Positions 55,951-64,000 of a DNA stretch of 64,000 nucleotides are shown piece by piece. The stretch is from CAWBJP01 sp963789165 (GTDB taxonomy: Bacteria > Actinomycetota > Acidimicrobiia > IMCC26256 > BP-133), in the NCBI GenBank assembly GCA_963789165.1, contig CAWBJP010000011.1, forward strand, positions 67,636 through 131,635, in the 5' to 3' direction. Position 1 is the stretch's first letter. The number at the start of each line of letters is the position of its first letter. Position numbers and translations under genes: made by a program. Under the pieces are notes generated by a model. The model was not told the origin of the DNA. It worked only from the letters and a program-made list of their open reading frames with translations, and searched no databases.

Positions 55951-57461
55951 TCTGGAAGGCGGCGGGCGTCTTCGCCGCCGTCGTGCTCCTGGGGGCGGGG
56001 TGCACCGGAGGTGATGATTCCGCCGCCCCGCCGTCGACCACCCGGCCGTCGCCGGCGGGCGGCCTGAAGGTCGGGGTGCCGGAGGAGGCGTCCAGCCTCA
56101 ACCCGTTCGACCGGGCCTCGCGGACGCCGGCCGCGCTGGCCGTGCTGGGGGAGATCCTGCCCCAACTCTTCCGGGTCGACCCCGAGGGACGGGTGCGGGG
56201 CTATCTGGCCGACGAGGCGACCGTCCGTCAGGAGCCCGGGGCGGTGGGGGCGTCCTTCCGCCTGCGGGGCGATGCCCGCTGGAGCGACGGGACCGGCATC
56301 TCGGCGGCCGATGTGCGCTTCACCCTGGAGACGGTGCGTTCCGGCGACTGGCCGGGTCCGCCGGTCGGCTACGACCGGGTGGTGGCGGTGGAAGGCGAGG
56401 GTGCCGTGGTGCGGTTCCGCTTCGACGGTCCGTTCCCCGGCTGGAAGCGCCTGTTCTCCGGAGCCGACTTCGTCCTCCCCGCCCACCGGCTCGGTGGCCA
56501 GGACCTCGGGGCTGTCTGGGTGAACGGACCCGATGTGGCCGGAGGCCCGTTCCGGCTCGGGGCGGTCACCCCCGGCCTGGAGGTGGTGCTGGAGCGGAAC
56601 GACACCTGGTGGGGGGAAGGACCCGGAGTGGAGCGGCTGCGGGTGATGGTGGTGCCCGACGTGCGCACCATGGAGCAGCTGCTGGCGCGGGGCGACCTCG
56701 ATGTGGCCTGGCCCCCGGCCACCATCAACCGGATCCGGCGCTTCAAGGCCCTGGAGAACGTCGACGTGTCGGTGGCTGAGCCCGGCGGCCGGCTGGTGTC
56801 GCTGGTGGCCAACACCGAGGCGGTACCCCAGTCCCGGCGCCAGGCGGTCTTTGGCCTCCCCGACCGGGACCGGTTCGTGGAGGCCCTCCTCGGCGACGAG
56901 GCCCGGCTCGGGGTCACCCTGGCCGGCGTGGGGGGCGGCGACGAGGACCGCTGGGCCGTCCACGTTCCCATTCCCGACGCCCCGGGCCTGGAGCGAGGGG
57001 CGGACGACGTCCTGGTGGCGGCCCAGGAGGACCCCATGGCCCCGCTGCTCGGGCGCCTGCTGGAGTCGGCGGTGCGAGCCGCCGGCGCCACCCTGGAGCT
57101 CAAGTTCGCCGAGGCCCCGATGGTCGACGGCCGCCTGCTGCCCGAAGGCAGCTTCGATTTCGCCTTGGTCGACGACGTCGGCTGGCCCCAGGCGTGCTGG
57201 CGGTGCTGGTTCGCCGGGGCGGCCCGGGAGCGGGGCAACGTCTCGCGGGTGGGTGGCCTCGACGACCTCGCCGCCGCCGCCGAGCGGGGCGAGGCGCAGG
57301 CCGTCTTCGACCTCGAGCGGCGCGTGAAGGACGATGCCGTCCTCCTGCCCCTGTGGCGACCCTCGGCCGTGCTCGCCGGCCGCCACGTGAAGGGCCTGGC
57401 GGCCAACTCCTGGTCCCTCGGCCCGTTCTGGAGCGCCGAGAAATGGACCGTGGCCGGGTGA
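55947..57461 (+). CDS. third substrate-binding protein, lipoprotein, divergent
   Basis: A 504-residue protein. The GTG at 55947 overlaps the previous stop (GTGA). The signal ends in a lipobox (LLGAGCTGGDD) and a Thr/Pro linker follows. The binding-protein fold is seen in GGLKVGVPEEASSLNPFDR, WSDGTGISAADVRFTLETV and MVVPDVRTMEQLLARGDLDV. It is more divergent than the other two and lacks the clear VRQAL/A-x-D-R segment. It may bind a distinct ligand or no longer bind one. It ends the operon just before tRNA-Leu. Confidence 0.83.
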   Translation: MIWKAAGVFAAVVLLGAGCTGGDDSAAPPSTTRPSPAGGLKVGVPEEASSLNPFDRASRTPAALAVLGEILPQLFRVDPEGRVRGYLADEATVRQEPGAVGASFRLRGDARWSDGTGISAADVRFTLETVRSGDWPGPPVGYDRVVAVEGEGAVVRFRFDGPFPGWKRLFSGADFVLPAHRLGGQDLGAVWVNGPDVAGGPFRLGAVTPGLEVVLERNDTWWGEGPGVERLRVMVVPDVRTMEQLLARGDLDVAWPPATINRIRRFKALENVDVSVAEPGGRLVSLVANTEAVPQSRRQAVFGLPDRDRFVEALLGDEARLGVTLAGVGGGDEDRWAVHVPIPDAPGLERGADDVLVAAQEDPMAPLLGRLLESAVRAAGATLELKFAEAPMVDGRLLPEGSFDFALVDDVGWPQACWRCWFAGAARERGNVSRVGGLDDLAAAAERGEAQAVFDLERRVKDDAVLLPLWRPSAVLAGRHVKGLAANSWSLGPFWSAEKWTVAG

Positions 57462-57510
57462 GCTTCGGTCGCGGCCCGACCGGAGCTACTCCGCTAGTCT
57501 GGCGACCCAC

Positions 57511-57595
57511 GCGGAAGTGGCGGAATCAGGCAGACGCGCTAGCTTGAGGTGCTAGTGCCCTTAGGGGCGTGGGGGTTCAAATCCCCCCTTCCGCA
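57511..57595 (+). tRNA. tRNA-Leu (anticodon GAG)
   Basis: An 85-nt class II tRNA. The acceptor arm GCGGAAG (57511–57517) pairs with CTTCCGC (57588–57594), with discriminator A at 57595. The anticodon arm is CTAGC-TTGAGGT-GCTAG with GAG in the loop, a long variable arm (TGCCCTTAGGGGCG) follows, and the T arm is GGGGG-TTCAAAT-CCCCC. CCA is not encoded. It reads CUC/CUU leucine codons. It lies on the plus strand between the ABC operon and the ABM gene. Confidence 0.97.
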
Positions 57596-57607
57596 CGGAG
57601 GAATCGT

Positions 57608-57913
57608 GTGGCCGGCAGCTTGACCCTCATTGCCAGCCTGCAAGCGAAGTCAGGACAAGAGGACCGCTTGCGGGCCGAATTGGAAGCGATGGTCGAACCC
57701 TCGCTCGCCGAGGAGGGCTGCCTGGCCTACCGGCCCTATGCCGATCCGAACAAGGCGGGGGCCATGGTGATCATCGAGGAGTGGGTCGACAAGGCCGCCC
57801 TCGACTTCCACTTCACCACGCCGCACTTTCACAAGGTGGCGGCGGCGCTGGAGGAGATTCTGGCCGAGCCCTTCCAGCTCAAGTTCCTGACCGACGCCGA
57901 AGAATCTGGCTGA
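57608..57913 (+). CDS. ABM-domain (antibiotic biosynthesis monooxygenase-like) protein
   Basis: A 101-residue dimeric ferredoxin-like ABM protein: LTLIASLQAKSGQEDRLRAE, PSLAEEGCLAYRPYADPN, AMVIIEEWVDKAALDFHF and TPHFHKVAAALEEILAEP with the conserved His. Such proteins act as cofactor-free monooxygenases or as quinone/aldehyde-handling enzymes; the exact substrate is not predictable. GTG at 57608 follows GGAGGAATCGT and lies 12 b after the tRNA. Confidence 0.9.
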   Translation: MAGSLTLIASLQAKSGQEDRLRAELEAMVEPSLAEEGCLAYRPYADPNKAGAMVIIEEWVDKAALDFHFTTPHFHKVAAALEEILAEPFQLKFLTDAEESG

Positions 57914-57984
57914 GCCGGCGTCATCATCCGCACCGTGTTGCGTTTATAGGGCAGAACGGGCGGAAACCCCCCAGCGCCCAGAGG

Positions 57985-58021
57985 ATCGGCCCCCGGGAAA
58001 CCCACCCCAACGGGGGCCGAT
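57985..58021. terminator. strong hairpin, likely bidirectional terminator
   Basis: ATCGGCCCCCG (57985–57995) and CGGGGGCCGAT (58011–58021) form a perfect 11-bp stem with a 15-nt loop. It lies between the ABM gene (plus) and the minus-strand genes that end at 58050. A short T stretch follows. Confidence 0.65.
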
Positions 58022-58049
58022 TCGCGTGCGGCCCGGATTCAGCTGGGGC

Positions 58050-58184
58050 TCATTTGGGGCGGCCCCCCCGGCCCGGCCACTTGATGGCGATCGCCAATCC
58101 GATTCCCATGATGAAGAAGCAAGCGACCAGCAAGCCGTAGGGCGGAAGGGTGGAACCTGGCGAGTGACAGGGACAGGAGCACAT
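58050..58184 (-). CDS. 44-residue Cys-rich small membrane protein
   Basis: On the minus strand an ATG at 58184 opens a 44-codon ORF ending TGA at 58050. The N-terminus is MCSCPCHSPGSTLPP with three Cys and a His, followed by one clear membrane helix (YGLLVACFFIMGIGLAIAIK) and a basic tail (WPGRGGRPK) that fits the positive-inside rule. GGGGAGG lies 13 b upstream, rather far; another ATG nearer to it gives a different frame with no helix. It is 87 b downstream of the HtpX-type gene. Family unknown. Confidence 0.5.
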   Translation of the reverse strand: MCSCPCHSPGSTLPPYGLLVACFFIMGIGLAIAIKWPGRGGRPK

Positions 58185-58271
58185 CCGCCATTCAGTACCT
58201 CCCCGAGGGAGCGGCGGTCGCCTGAATCCTATGCGATCCTCGGTCGGGGGGCGTCCATGGCCGGAGGGGCG

Positions 58272-59918
58272 TCAGGCTGACATCTCCACCAGGGTGGTGA
58301 TGAGACCGACGGCCACCAGGGCCACCGACCCGCCGTAGCGGGCGATGTAGGTCCAGCTGCGGGCCCGCCGGCCGTCGGCGGCGACCACGGTCTGGAGGTC
58401 GATCATGGGGCCGGGGGCCCGCCGGTACCAGCCTCGGGCCACCACCTCCTGGCCCATGAACTTCTCCGCCCGGAAGAGCCCGAACAGCTCGGCCAGGAAG
58501 GGCACGGGCTGGCGGTAGGCGAGGGGCACGAATCCCGAGTCGTCCTGAACCACCAGGTCCGGCGAGAGCCGGTAGCCGGGGAAGCCCCGGCCGATGATGT
58601 GGCCCTTCACCTCCACCGGGATTCCCGCCATCGGACCGGCGTCGAGCCGCTCGAGGAGGGAGGCGACCTCGGTGACGGGCTCGTGCCCGGCGGGGAAGCG
58701 CATCTGCTGCTTGATCAGGAACAGGACCCCGGCCGCGGCCAGGGCCAGGCCGATCGACAGGGTGGAGCCGGTGAAGGCGCCGAAGCCGAGGAAGGGCACG
58801 GCCACCGCGTACGGGGCGAGCCCGATGGCGAGCTCCTTCCCGAAGCGGGCCCTCGCCGCGGCCAGCTGACCGCCGTGATCCGCGGCCATGGCCCGGAGCA
58901 CGCCGAAGCGGGTCGGCGCCCCGGGGAGGCCGGACTCCTCCAGGGCCCGGATCCGGTTCACCACCAGCGGATGGGACGACATCTTCTCCAGCACGGCCGC
59001 CCACGGGTTGACCGCGTCCCAGCGCATGGCGGCCACGGCCCGCTCGGGGTCGATGCCGGAGGCGAAGGCGTGGGCCATGGCGTCGGCCGTCTTCGGCTCG
59101 AAGATGCCCATGGCCCGCATGGACTGGGCCCGGCGGGCCCGGGCGTCGAGCGCCCTGGCGGCCTGCGCGCCCGCCTTGCCCTGGGCCACCAGGGCCGCGG
59201 CCTGCTCCTTCTGCTCGGCACTGACCCGGCCCATCCCGTAGGCGATCTTGACCAGGGCGGAAGCGAGGGCGTCGCCGTTGCCGGTGCACTCGCACGACCA
59301 GCGGTCGGCGGCGTACTCCCGGGCCCGGGACAGGCCCAGCACCACGAACTGGGAGATGGTGTAGGCCACGTAGGCGCCGATGGCCACGACCCGGGTCTCC
59401 TTGTCCGTCCGGGTCATGACGTAGAGCAGGTACAGCGCCATGGGGATGACGGCGGCCACGGTCATGACGGCGAAGTCCCAGTGCTTGATGTGGCCGATCT
59501 CGTGGGCCACCACGGCGTCGAGCTCGGTTTCGTCGAGCCGTTCGATGAGGCCCCGGGTCAGCCAGATGCGGGCGTCGCCGGGGGTGTGGCCGAAGGTGAA
59601 GGCGTTGGGGGTGCCGTCGTCGACGATGCCCAGCTTGACGAGGGGGATGCCCGCCTCCCGGCAGCGCCGGGCCACGATGCCCGCCACCGGATGGTCGAGG
59701 GAGTAGGTCTCGCCGTCGTGGCCGACGATCACGGCGGGGACCAGCCACTCGATGATCCACGGGTTGATGGCGAACTGGACGAGGAGAATGACCACGGCGA
59801 ACGCCACCGGGAACCACACCGGGGCGCCGACGAAGGCCACGGCCAGGAACCCGACCGCCATGAGCAGTCCGACGAGCGTGCCGATCATCGGCAGCGAGCG
59901 GCGCAACACGAAACTCAC
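58272..59918 (-). CDS. M48 (HtpX-type) membrane metalloprotease with extra C-terminal domain
   Basis: A 548-residue zinc protease. Two N-terminal helices (IGTLVGLLMAVGFLAVAFVG and VWFPVAFAVVILLVQFAIN) precede the M48 domain with AFTFGHTPGDARIWLTRGLI, the zinc site VVAHEIGHIKHWD, and the third-ligand segment REYAADRWSCECTG. HtpX proteases degrade misfolded membrane proteins. From about residue 360 there is a second membrane pair and a ~150-residue domain with a last helix (GGSVALVAVGLITTLVEM), absent from E. coli HtpX (293 residues). ATG at 59918, 10 b after the upstream gene. Confidence 0.9.
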   Translation of the reverse strand: MSFVLRRSLPMIGTLVGLLMAVGFLAVAFVGAPVWFPVAFAVVILLVQFAINPWIIEWLVPAVIVGHDGETYSLDHPVAGIVARRCREAGIPLVKLGIVDDGTPNAFTFGHTPGDARIWLTRGLIERLDETELDAVVAHEIGHIKHWDFAVMTVAAVIPMALYLLYVMTRTDKETRVVAIGAYVAYTISQFVVLGLSRAREYAADRWSCECTGNGDALASALVKIAYGMGRVSAEQKEQAAALVAQGKAGAQAARALDARARRAQSMRAMGIFEPKTADAMAHAFASGIDPERAVAAMRWDAVNPWAAVLEKMSSHPLVVNRIRALEESGLPGAPTRFGVLRAMAADHGGQLAAARARFGKELAIGLAPYAVAVPFLGFGAFTGSTLSIGLALAAAGVLFLIKQQMRFPAGHEPVTEVASLLERLDAGPMAGIPVEVKGHIIGRGFPGYRLSPDLVVQDDSGFVPLAYRQPVPFLAELFGLFRAEKFMGQEVVARGWYRRAPGPMIDLQTVVAADGRRARSWTYIARYGGSVALVAVGLITTLVEMSA

Positions 59919-59928
59919 CGTGGTCTCC

Positions 59929-60799
59929 TTACTCCCGGCCGGCGCCGGAGTAGCAGGCTTCGGTCAGGGGAAATTCCCGGTCGTCGAACTCGGTGTCGGA
60001 CATGTCGGCGATGGGCTCGAAGTCGGCGTCGATCACCCCGTCGAACCAGACCACGAAGTCGGCCGCGGGCTGGAGGTCGGGGTCGAGCCGGGCCGCCTCG
60101 ATGAAGCGGTCAGTGTTGTTCTCGAACCAGGCGATGCCGTCGGCGGCCGGCTGACCGTCATTCTCATTGAGGTCCATCCGGGTGGTGAAGTCCCGATAGC
60201 CGGCACAGGCGCCGGCCACCAGGTAGCGGGCCGGCGAATCGACCGCCGTGTTGCGGTCGGCCCGATCTCCGAGGGCGCCGAACAGGGCACCGCCCCCGGC
60301 GATGGCGACGACGATGAGGACGCGCAGGTTCAGCTTGCGGGGCGCCCGGCGGGCACGCTCGGGGAGGGCGGCGAAGAAATCGGCGGGGAGGGGCTGGCCG
60401 GGAACTCCGCCGGGTCCCGTTCGAGGGGAGGGCCACCGGGCCGGCGCCGGGGCGGCGGCCGGAGGCGGCTCGGAGGGACATCCGCCGGGGCGCGTCCGGG
60501 GCCGGTGGTTAGGAAGGCGGGACGCGGTGGGGTCGGCGGCTCGTACGGCCGGTACGGCTGGTCGGGGATGGGGCCGGCGCCGGCGGCGGGGGGTGGACGG
60601 TCGGGGCCGGCGGGAGCCCGCCGCCCCAGGTTCGGGCTTGCTCCGCCGCCGGCGCGCCGGAGAGTGCCACGTCGTCGGCCTGCCCGCCACGGCGCGGACG
60701 CTTGGCGGCCAGGCTGCGCCCGCAGTGCGGGCAGAAGTCGGTGCACGCCGGGGGCAGCGACGACCAGCATTCCCCGCAGCGATTCGGTTTGGTGGTCAC
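59929..60799 (-). CDS. zinc-ribbon, Pro-rich, single-pass membrane protein (two frame changes)
   Basis: The GTG at 60799 follows AGGAGGGAGCAG. The N-terminus is a zinc ribbon (CGECWSSLPPACTDFCPHCG). A long Pro-rich region, broken by two frame changes (near 60580 and 60450), leads to GQPLPADFFAALPERAR. One helix (LNLRVLIVVAIAGGGALFGAL) is followed by an outside domain with two Cys (VAGACAGYRDF, LTEACYSGAG). About 290 residues when joined. The layout suggests a cytosolic sensor tethered to an outside domain. It precedes the M48 protease by 10 b and may work with it. No named family is recognised. Confidence 0.65.
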
Positions 60800-61037
60800 C
60801 TGCTCCCTCCTGATCACTCCTCTTTTTCGGCTGCAGGGCTCCCGCCTGAAGGGTTCCGGCGCCCGGCCGGCGGCATGTTTGTGCCAGTTCGTGCCATTGG
60901 TCCGGCCCGATTGGGCCGAACGGACTATCAACGGAGTGCAAAGCGGTTCAAGTGGACACTTCGAGGCGGCCGATACCCGAAGAGACGAAGCGGCACGGTT
61001 CGGGCCGCGGCAGCGACCCCAGCTGAGGAGGGGGAGC

Positions 61038-61913
61038 ATGACCGACCGGAGCGTGCACGCACTGACCCGACTGCCCGATGGCACGTTTCCCGCCCTCCTC
61101 GAGGTCGAGCGGACGGCCCGGATCGAGGCCGAACGGCGCCAGACCGAAGCCGAGCACATCGTCCACGTCCTCCAGCGCAGCCTGCTCCCGCCCTCCCTGC
61201 CCGAAATTCCCGGGGTGGAGCTCGCCGCCCGCTACCACCCGGCCGGCGATCACACCGAGGTGGGGGGCGACTTCTACGACGCCTTCCCGCTGGGTGAAGG
61301 CCGGTGGGGATTCCTCATCGGCGACGTCGCCGGCAAGGGCCCCGGCGCCGCGGCCATGACGGCCGTCGTGCGGCATACGGCCCGGGCCACGGCCCGGGTC
61401 AGTGGGGGCCTCCGGGTTCCCGAAGCGGTCAACGCCGCCCTGCTGGAGTCGGATCAGGACGAGGGCTTCGCCACCATGGCCTATGGCGACCTCCGCCTGG
61501 CCGATGGCCACGTGGCCGTCCGCCTCCTGTACTGCGGGCACCCCCCGGCGCTGCTGGTGAGGGCCGGCGGCAAGGTCATCGCCGTGGAGGGCCGCGGCCC
61601 GCTCCTGGGCCAGTTTCCCGTCATCAACGTGGTGCCCGTGGCCCTGACCATGTTTCCCGGTGACGTGCTGGTGCTCGTCACTGACGGCGTCCTCGAGGCC
61701 CGGACGCCCCGCTCGTCCCTGCCCCGGAGCAACGACTGTTTCCTCGAGGAGCAGGGGCTGGCCGCGGTGCTGGCCGAGACGAGAGGCGAGTCGGCGGCGA
61801 CCATCGCCCGGCGCATCGAAGAACGCACGGTTGCCTTTTCCGGCGGGGGCCCGGGCGACGATCTCGCCGTGCTCGTGCTGCGCATCTTGACGGGCGGTCA
61901 GGCTGCCATATAG
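61038..61913 (+). CDS. PP2C/SpoIIE-type serine phosphatase
   Basis: A 291-residue phosphatase. A short N-terminal helix (VERTARIEAERRQTEAEHIV) leads into LQRSLLPPSLPEIPGVELA, the usual opening of RsbU/SpoIIE domains. Metal-binding motifs are GGDFYDAFPL, FLIGDVAGKGPGAAAMTA, LVTDGVLEAR and GGGPGDDLAVLVLRI. These enzymes usually dephosphorylate anti-anti-sigma factors. ATG at 61038 follows GAGGAGGGGGAGC. No sensor domain is fused and no anti-sigma partner is adjacent. Confidence 0.93.
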   Translation: MTDRSVHALTRLPDGTFPALLEVERTARIEAERRQTEAEHIVHVLQRSLLPPSLPEIPGVELAARYHPAGDHTEVGGDFYDAFPLGEGRWGFLIGDVAGKGPGAAAMTAVVRHTARATARVSGGLRVPEAVNAALLESDQDEGFATMAYGDLRLADGHVAVRLLYCGHPPALLVRAGGKVIAVEGRGPLLGQFPVINVVPVALTMFPGDVLVLVTDGVLEARTPRSSLPRSNDCFLEEQGLAAVLAETRGESAATIARRIEERTVAFSGGGPGDDLAVLVLRILTGGQAAI

Positions 61914-61964
61914 TAAACGCCTCACTCACTATCGTAGACACGCCCGAACCGGGGGAGGGTGTCC

Positions 61965-63315
61965 ATGAAGACGGTCATCGTGGGCGGAGGCGCCGGGGGA
62001 ATCGGGGCCGCGGGTGCGGCCCGGGCGGCCGACCGGCCGGGCCAGGTCGTCGTCTACACCGAGTTCGAGGACGCCGCCTACAGCCCGTGCGGGATCCCGT
62101 ATGTGCACGGCAAGGAGATCCCCGACTTCGAGCGGCTGTTCCTGGCCGGCAAAGAGGCCTATGTCGAGGCCGGCATCGACATCCACTACTCGACCCGGGT
62201 CACGGGAATCGACGTGGCCCGCCGGGTGGTGACGGTGGAGGGCGAGGGCGAGGTGAGCTGGGACCGGCTGATCCTGGCCACCGGCTTCGACTACGCCGAC
62301 CCGGGCGTCCCTGGCTCCCACCTCGAGGGCCTCTACTACGTGAAGAACATCCGCCGGGCCATGGAGTGGGACAAGGTCCTCGACCAGACCAAGGTGGCCG
62401 TGGTCGTGGAGGCCTCGCCGCTCGGTCTGGAGATGGTCACCGCTCTGCCCCACCGGGGCATCGAAACCCACCTGATCGACCCCCACCCCTGGGCCCTGGC
62501 CGAAGCCGCTGATCCCGACATCGTCGGCCCGGTGGAGGACTCCTGGGCCGAGGTGGGCGTGAAGATGCACTTCAACACCGAACTCGAAGCCTTCCTGGAC
62601 GACGGCCGGGGCCACGTCCGGGGCGTGCGCACGTCCGGAGGCGAGCTTCCCGCCGACCTGGTCGTGATCTGCACGAAGAAGGTGCCCCGCAACGACCTGG
62701 CCGCGGCCGCCGGGATCCAGATCGGCTCCACCGGCGGCATCGTCGTCGACGAGCGCATGGCCACCTCCGCCCCCGGCGTCTACGCCGCCGGCGACTGCAT
62801 CGAGGTCCCCCACGGCGTGGCCAACATTCCGCTCCAGGGTCTCTCCGGCAGCCACGCCTACGCCCAGGGGAAGGTGGCCGGGACCAACGCGGGCGGCGGC
62901 CGGCGGCACTACCAGCCGGTCTACGTCCCGTGGGGCATGGTGGCGGGCAAGTGGATGATCGGCGGGGTGGCCTTCGGTGAGACGCTGGCCGCCGCCCTCG
63001 GGATCCCCCATGTGGTGGGCGTGGCCGAGGGCATCTCCCGGAACCGCTACTACCCCGACACCAAGACGCTGCGGGTCAAGCTCCTGGCCGAGCCGGGCAG
63101 CCTGCGCCTCATCGGCGCCCAGATGGTCGGCGGTGAAGGCATCAAGGAACGGGCCGACTTCCTGGCCATGGCGGTGAAGACCGGCGTCACGCTCAACGAC
63201 ATGGCCAACCTGGACAGCGTCTACTCGCCGCCCATCGGGGCCCTGTGCGAACCCATCGTGCTGGCGGCCCAGAACGCCCTGGCCGGGCTGGCCCGCCGAG
63301 GGTCGACTGCCCTAG
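61965..63315 (+). CDS. CoA-disulfide-reductase-like FAD/NAD oxidoreductase (3' end frame uncertain)
   Basis: A two-dinucleotide-binding flavoprotein: TVIVGGGAGGIGAAGAARAA (FAD), then AAYSPCGIPYVHGKEI with the redox Cys of the CoA-disulfide reductase/NADH oxidase group, LILATGFDYADPGVPGSHLE, and SAPGVYAAGDCIEVPHGVAN. The dimerisation domain (MVAGKWMIGGVAFGETLAA, LIGAQMVGGEGIKERADFL) ends near 63300 at AAQNALAGL. The ATG at 61965 has GGGGGAGG 6 b upstream. As written the frame stays open to 63962, but those last 650 bases are antisense to the ComA-like gene. A one-base change would end it at TAG 63313–63315. It likely reduces CoA disulfide, polysulfide or oxygen. Confidence 0.85.
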
Positions 63316-63322
63316 CGCTAGG
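63311..63322. other. 12-bp palindrome at the convergent gene ends
   Basis: CCTAGCGCTAGG is a perfect palindrome. It holds the TAG stop of the minus-strand ComA-like gene (63320–63318) and a plus-strand TAG (63313–63315) that would end the flavoprotein if one base is restored upstream. It may be part of a weak bidirectional terminator. Confidence 0.4.
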
Positions 63323-64000
63323 TTTCGCCGGCCCGCGATGGCTTGACGGCTTCGACGCCGTCGAGCACCGGCTGGCCCAGACCGAAGGTGTCGGCCCGCA
63401 GTCCGAGGCGCAGCGACTCCACGGCCAGCAGTTCGCCCGGGGCCACGTTGCCGAGGTTCACGCTGGAGCCGAAGCGGCGCAGGAACCACGCCTGCTGGGC
63501 CGCCCGGGGGGCCTCGAACACCAGCCAGCGCAACCCGATGGTGGAAGCCAGCGTCTCGGCCAGTTCCTCCCGCACCCGTCCGTCGGAGTGGTAGAGGCCC
63601 ACGGTTCCGCTCTCGCGGCCCTCGGCCAGGACCCAGGTGGCTCCGGCGTCGAGGTCCCCGGTCATCTCCTCAGCCCACGAGGCGGGCGAGACGGGCATCG
63701 ACGGGTCCTTGGACCCCACCTCGGCGATGGCCACGAAGTTGCGGCTGGCGGTGGCGATGAGACGGCGCTTGGCCTCCAGGGGCATCCCGCAACTGCCGTT
63801 GGACACCTCGACACAGGAGAACCCGGCTTCGCCGGCCCAGTTCAGGCACTCCTCGGCCCGGCCCTGGGCCCAGGCGACCTCCAGCAGCGTGCCCCCCAGA
63901 CAGGTGCGGATCCGGCGGCGCTGAGGGCGGCCACCTTCGCCTCCACCGTCGGGTCGAGGTAGGCGGTTCCGAAGCCCAACTTCCAGACGTCGACGTATTC
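63318..64000 (-). CDS. phosphosulfolactate synthase (ComA)-family protein (5' end outside window, one frame change)
   Basis: The TIM-barrel ComA family is recognised from YVDVWKLGFGTAYLDPTVE near the window edge, IRTCLGGTLLEVAWAQGRAE, SNGSCGMPLEAKRRLI, FVAIAEVGSKDPS and the C-terminal LRLGLRADTFGL. ComA adds sulfite to phosphoenolpyruvate to make phosphosulfolactate, first known from coenzyme M synthesis and also from sulfolactate-making bacteria. Near 63921 one C seems missing (ALSAA then RIRTC). The start codon is beyond base 64000. It faces a CoA-disulfide-reductase-like gene, hinting at a sulfur theme, but this is inference. Confidence 0.85.
   Translation of the reverse strand, partial: IRRRLEVGLRNRLPRPDGGGEGGRPQRRRIRTCLGGTLLEVAWAQGRAEECLNWAGEAGFSCVEVSNGSCGMPLEAKRRLIATASRNFVAIAEVGSKDPSMPVSPASWAEEMTGDLDAGATWVLAEGRESGTVGLYHSDGRVREELAETLASTIGLRWLVFEAPRAAQQAWFLRRFGSSVNLGNVAPGELLAVESLRLGLRADTFGLGQPVLDGVEAVKPSRAGET

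Noticed and set aside
57511..57595. tRNA-Leu as an integration (att) site
   Set aside because: No integrase gene, no repeated tRNA 3' end and no island-like content nearby.
63316..63962. Continuation of the flavoprotein reading frame to 63962
   Set aside because: The family ends near 63300, and these bases are conserved as the minus-strand ComA-like gene. The plus frame is open only because of high GC.

Overview
The window is GC-rich (roughly 70%), densely coded bacterial chromosome and looks actinobacterial. Indicators are the uvrC–rapZ–yvcK string, the gap–pgk–tpiA–secG string, threonine-rich linkers in surface proteins, GTG/TTG starts, 1–8 nt stop/start overlaps, and many genes that begin 5–9 nt after a TANNNT -10 box (leaderless style). 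I infer an Acidimicrobiia-like actinomycete; no rRNA is present to confirm this.

Layout. 1–5.7 kb: minus-strand Flp/Tad pilus genes (tadE, tadG-like, a coupled 55-codon ORF, two CpaE-type ATPases, a CpaB-like protein). 5.9–12.2 kb: coaE, uvrB, an AbrB/PIN toxin–antitoxin-like pair, uvrA. 12.3–25.9 kb: a surface-glycan region of glycosyltransferases, large membrane proteins, methyltransferases and a phytanoyl-CoA-dioxygenase-like enzyme in two divergent arms. 26.4–31.2 kb: a small membrane protein, nadA, a response regulator with a degenerate GGDEF domain, a secreted EEP-family hydrolase, and an RHH/PIN-like pair. 31.2–35.1 kb: uvrC–rapZ–yvcK. 35.1–44.9 kb: an accessory block where whiA would be expected. 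It holds an orphan RHH antitoxin, a low-molecular-weight phosphatase, a lid-less Hsp70 with a coiled-coil partner and an 816-aa zinc-ribbon/J-like protein, a histidine-rich 11-residue-repeat protein, a nitronate-monooxygenase-like enzyme, a Phd/VapC pair, a DinB protein and a degenerate Wzz/BY-kinase protein. 45.0–48.4 kb: gap–pgk–tpiA–secG. 48.4–57.5 kb: a peptide-type ABC importer with three substrate-binding proteins, then tRNA-Leu(GAG). 57.6–64 kb: an ABM-domain protein, a 44-aa membrane peptide, an HtpX-type protease, a zinc-ribbon membrane protein, a PP2C phosphatase, a CoA-disulfide-reductase-like flavoprotein and a ComA-type sulfolactate synthase running off the end.

The best candidate for an undescribed system is 35.4–41.0 kb: a translationally coupled, non-canonical Hsp70 cassette, divergent from a protein whose histidines repeat every 11 residues from residue 12 to 122. 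A second point matters for any reader. About twenty genes, including uvrA and uvrB, carry single-base frame changes, often in G/C runs, while others (uvrC, gap, the ABC operon) are clean. I read most of these as assembly indels rather than real pseudogenes, and give the restored span for each gene.
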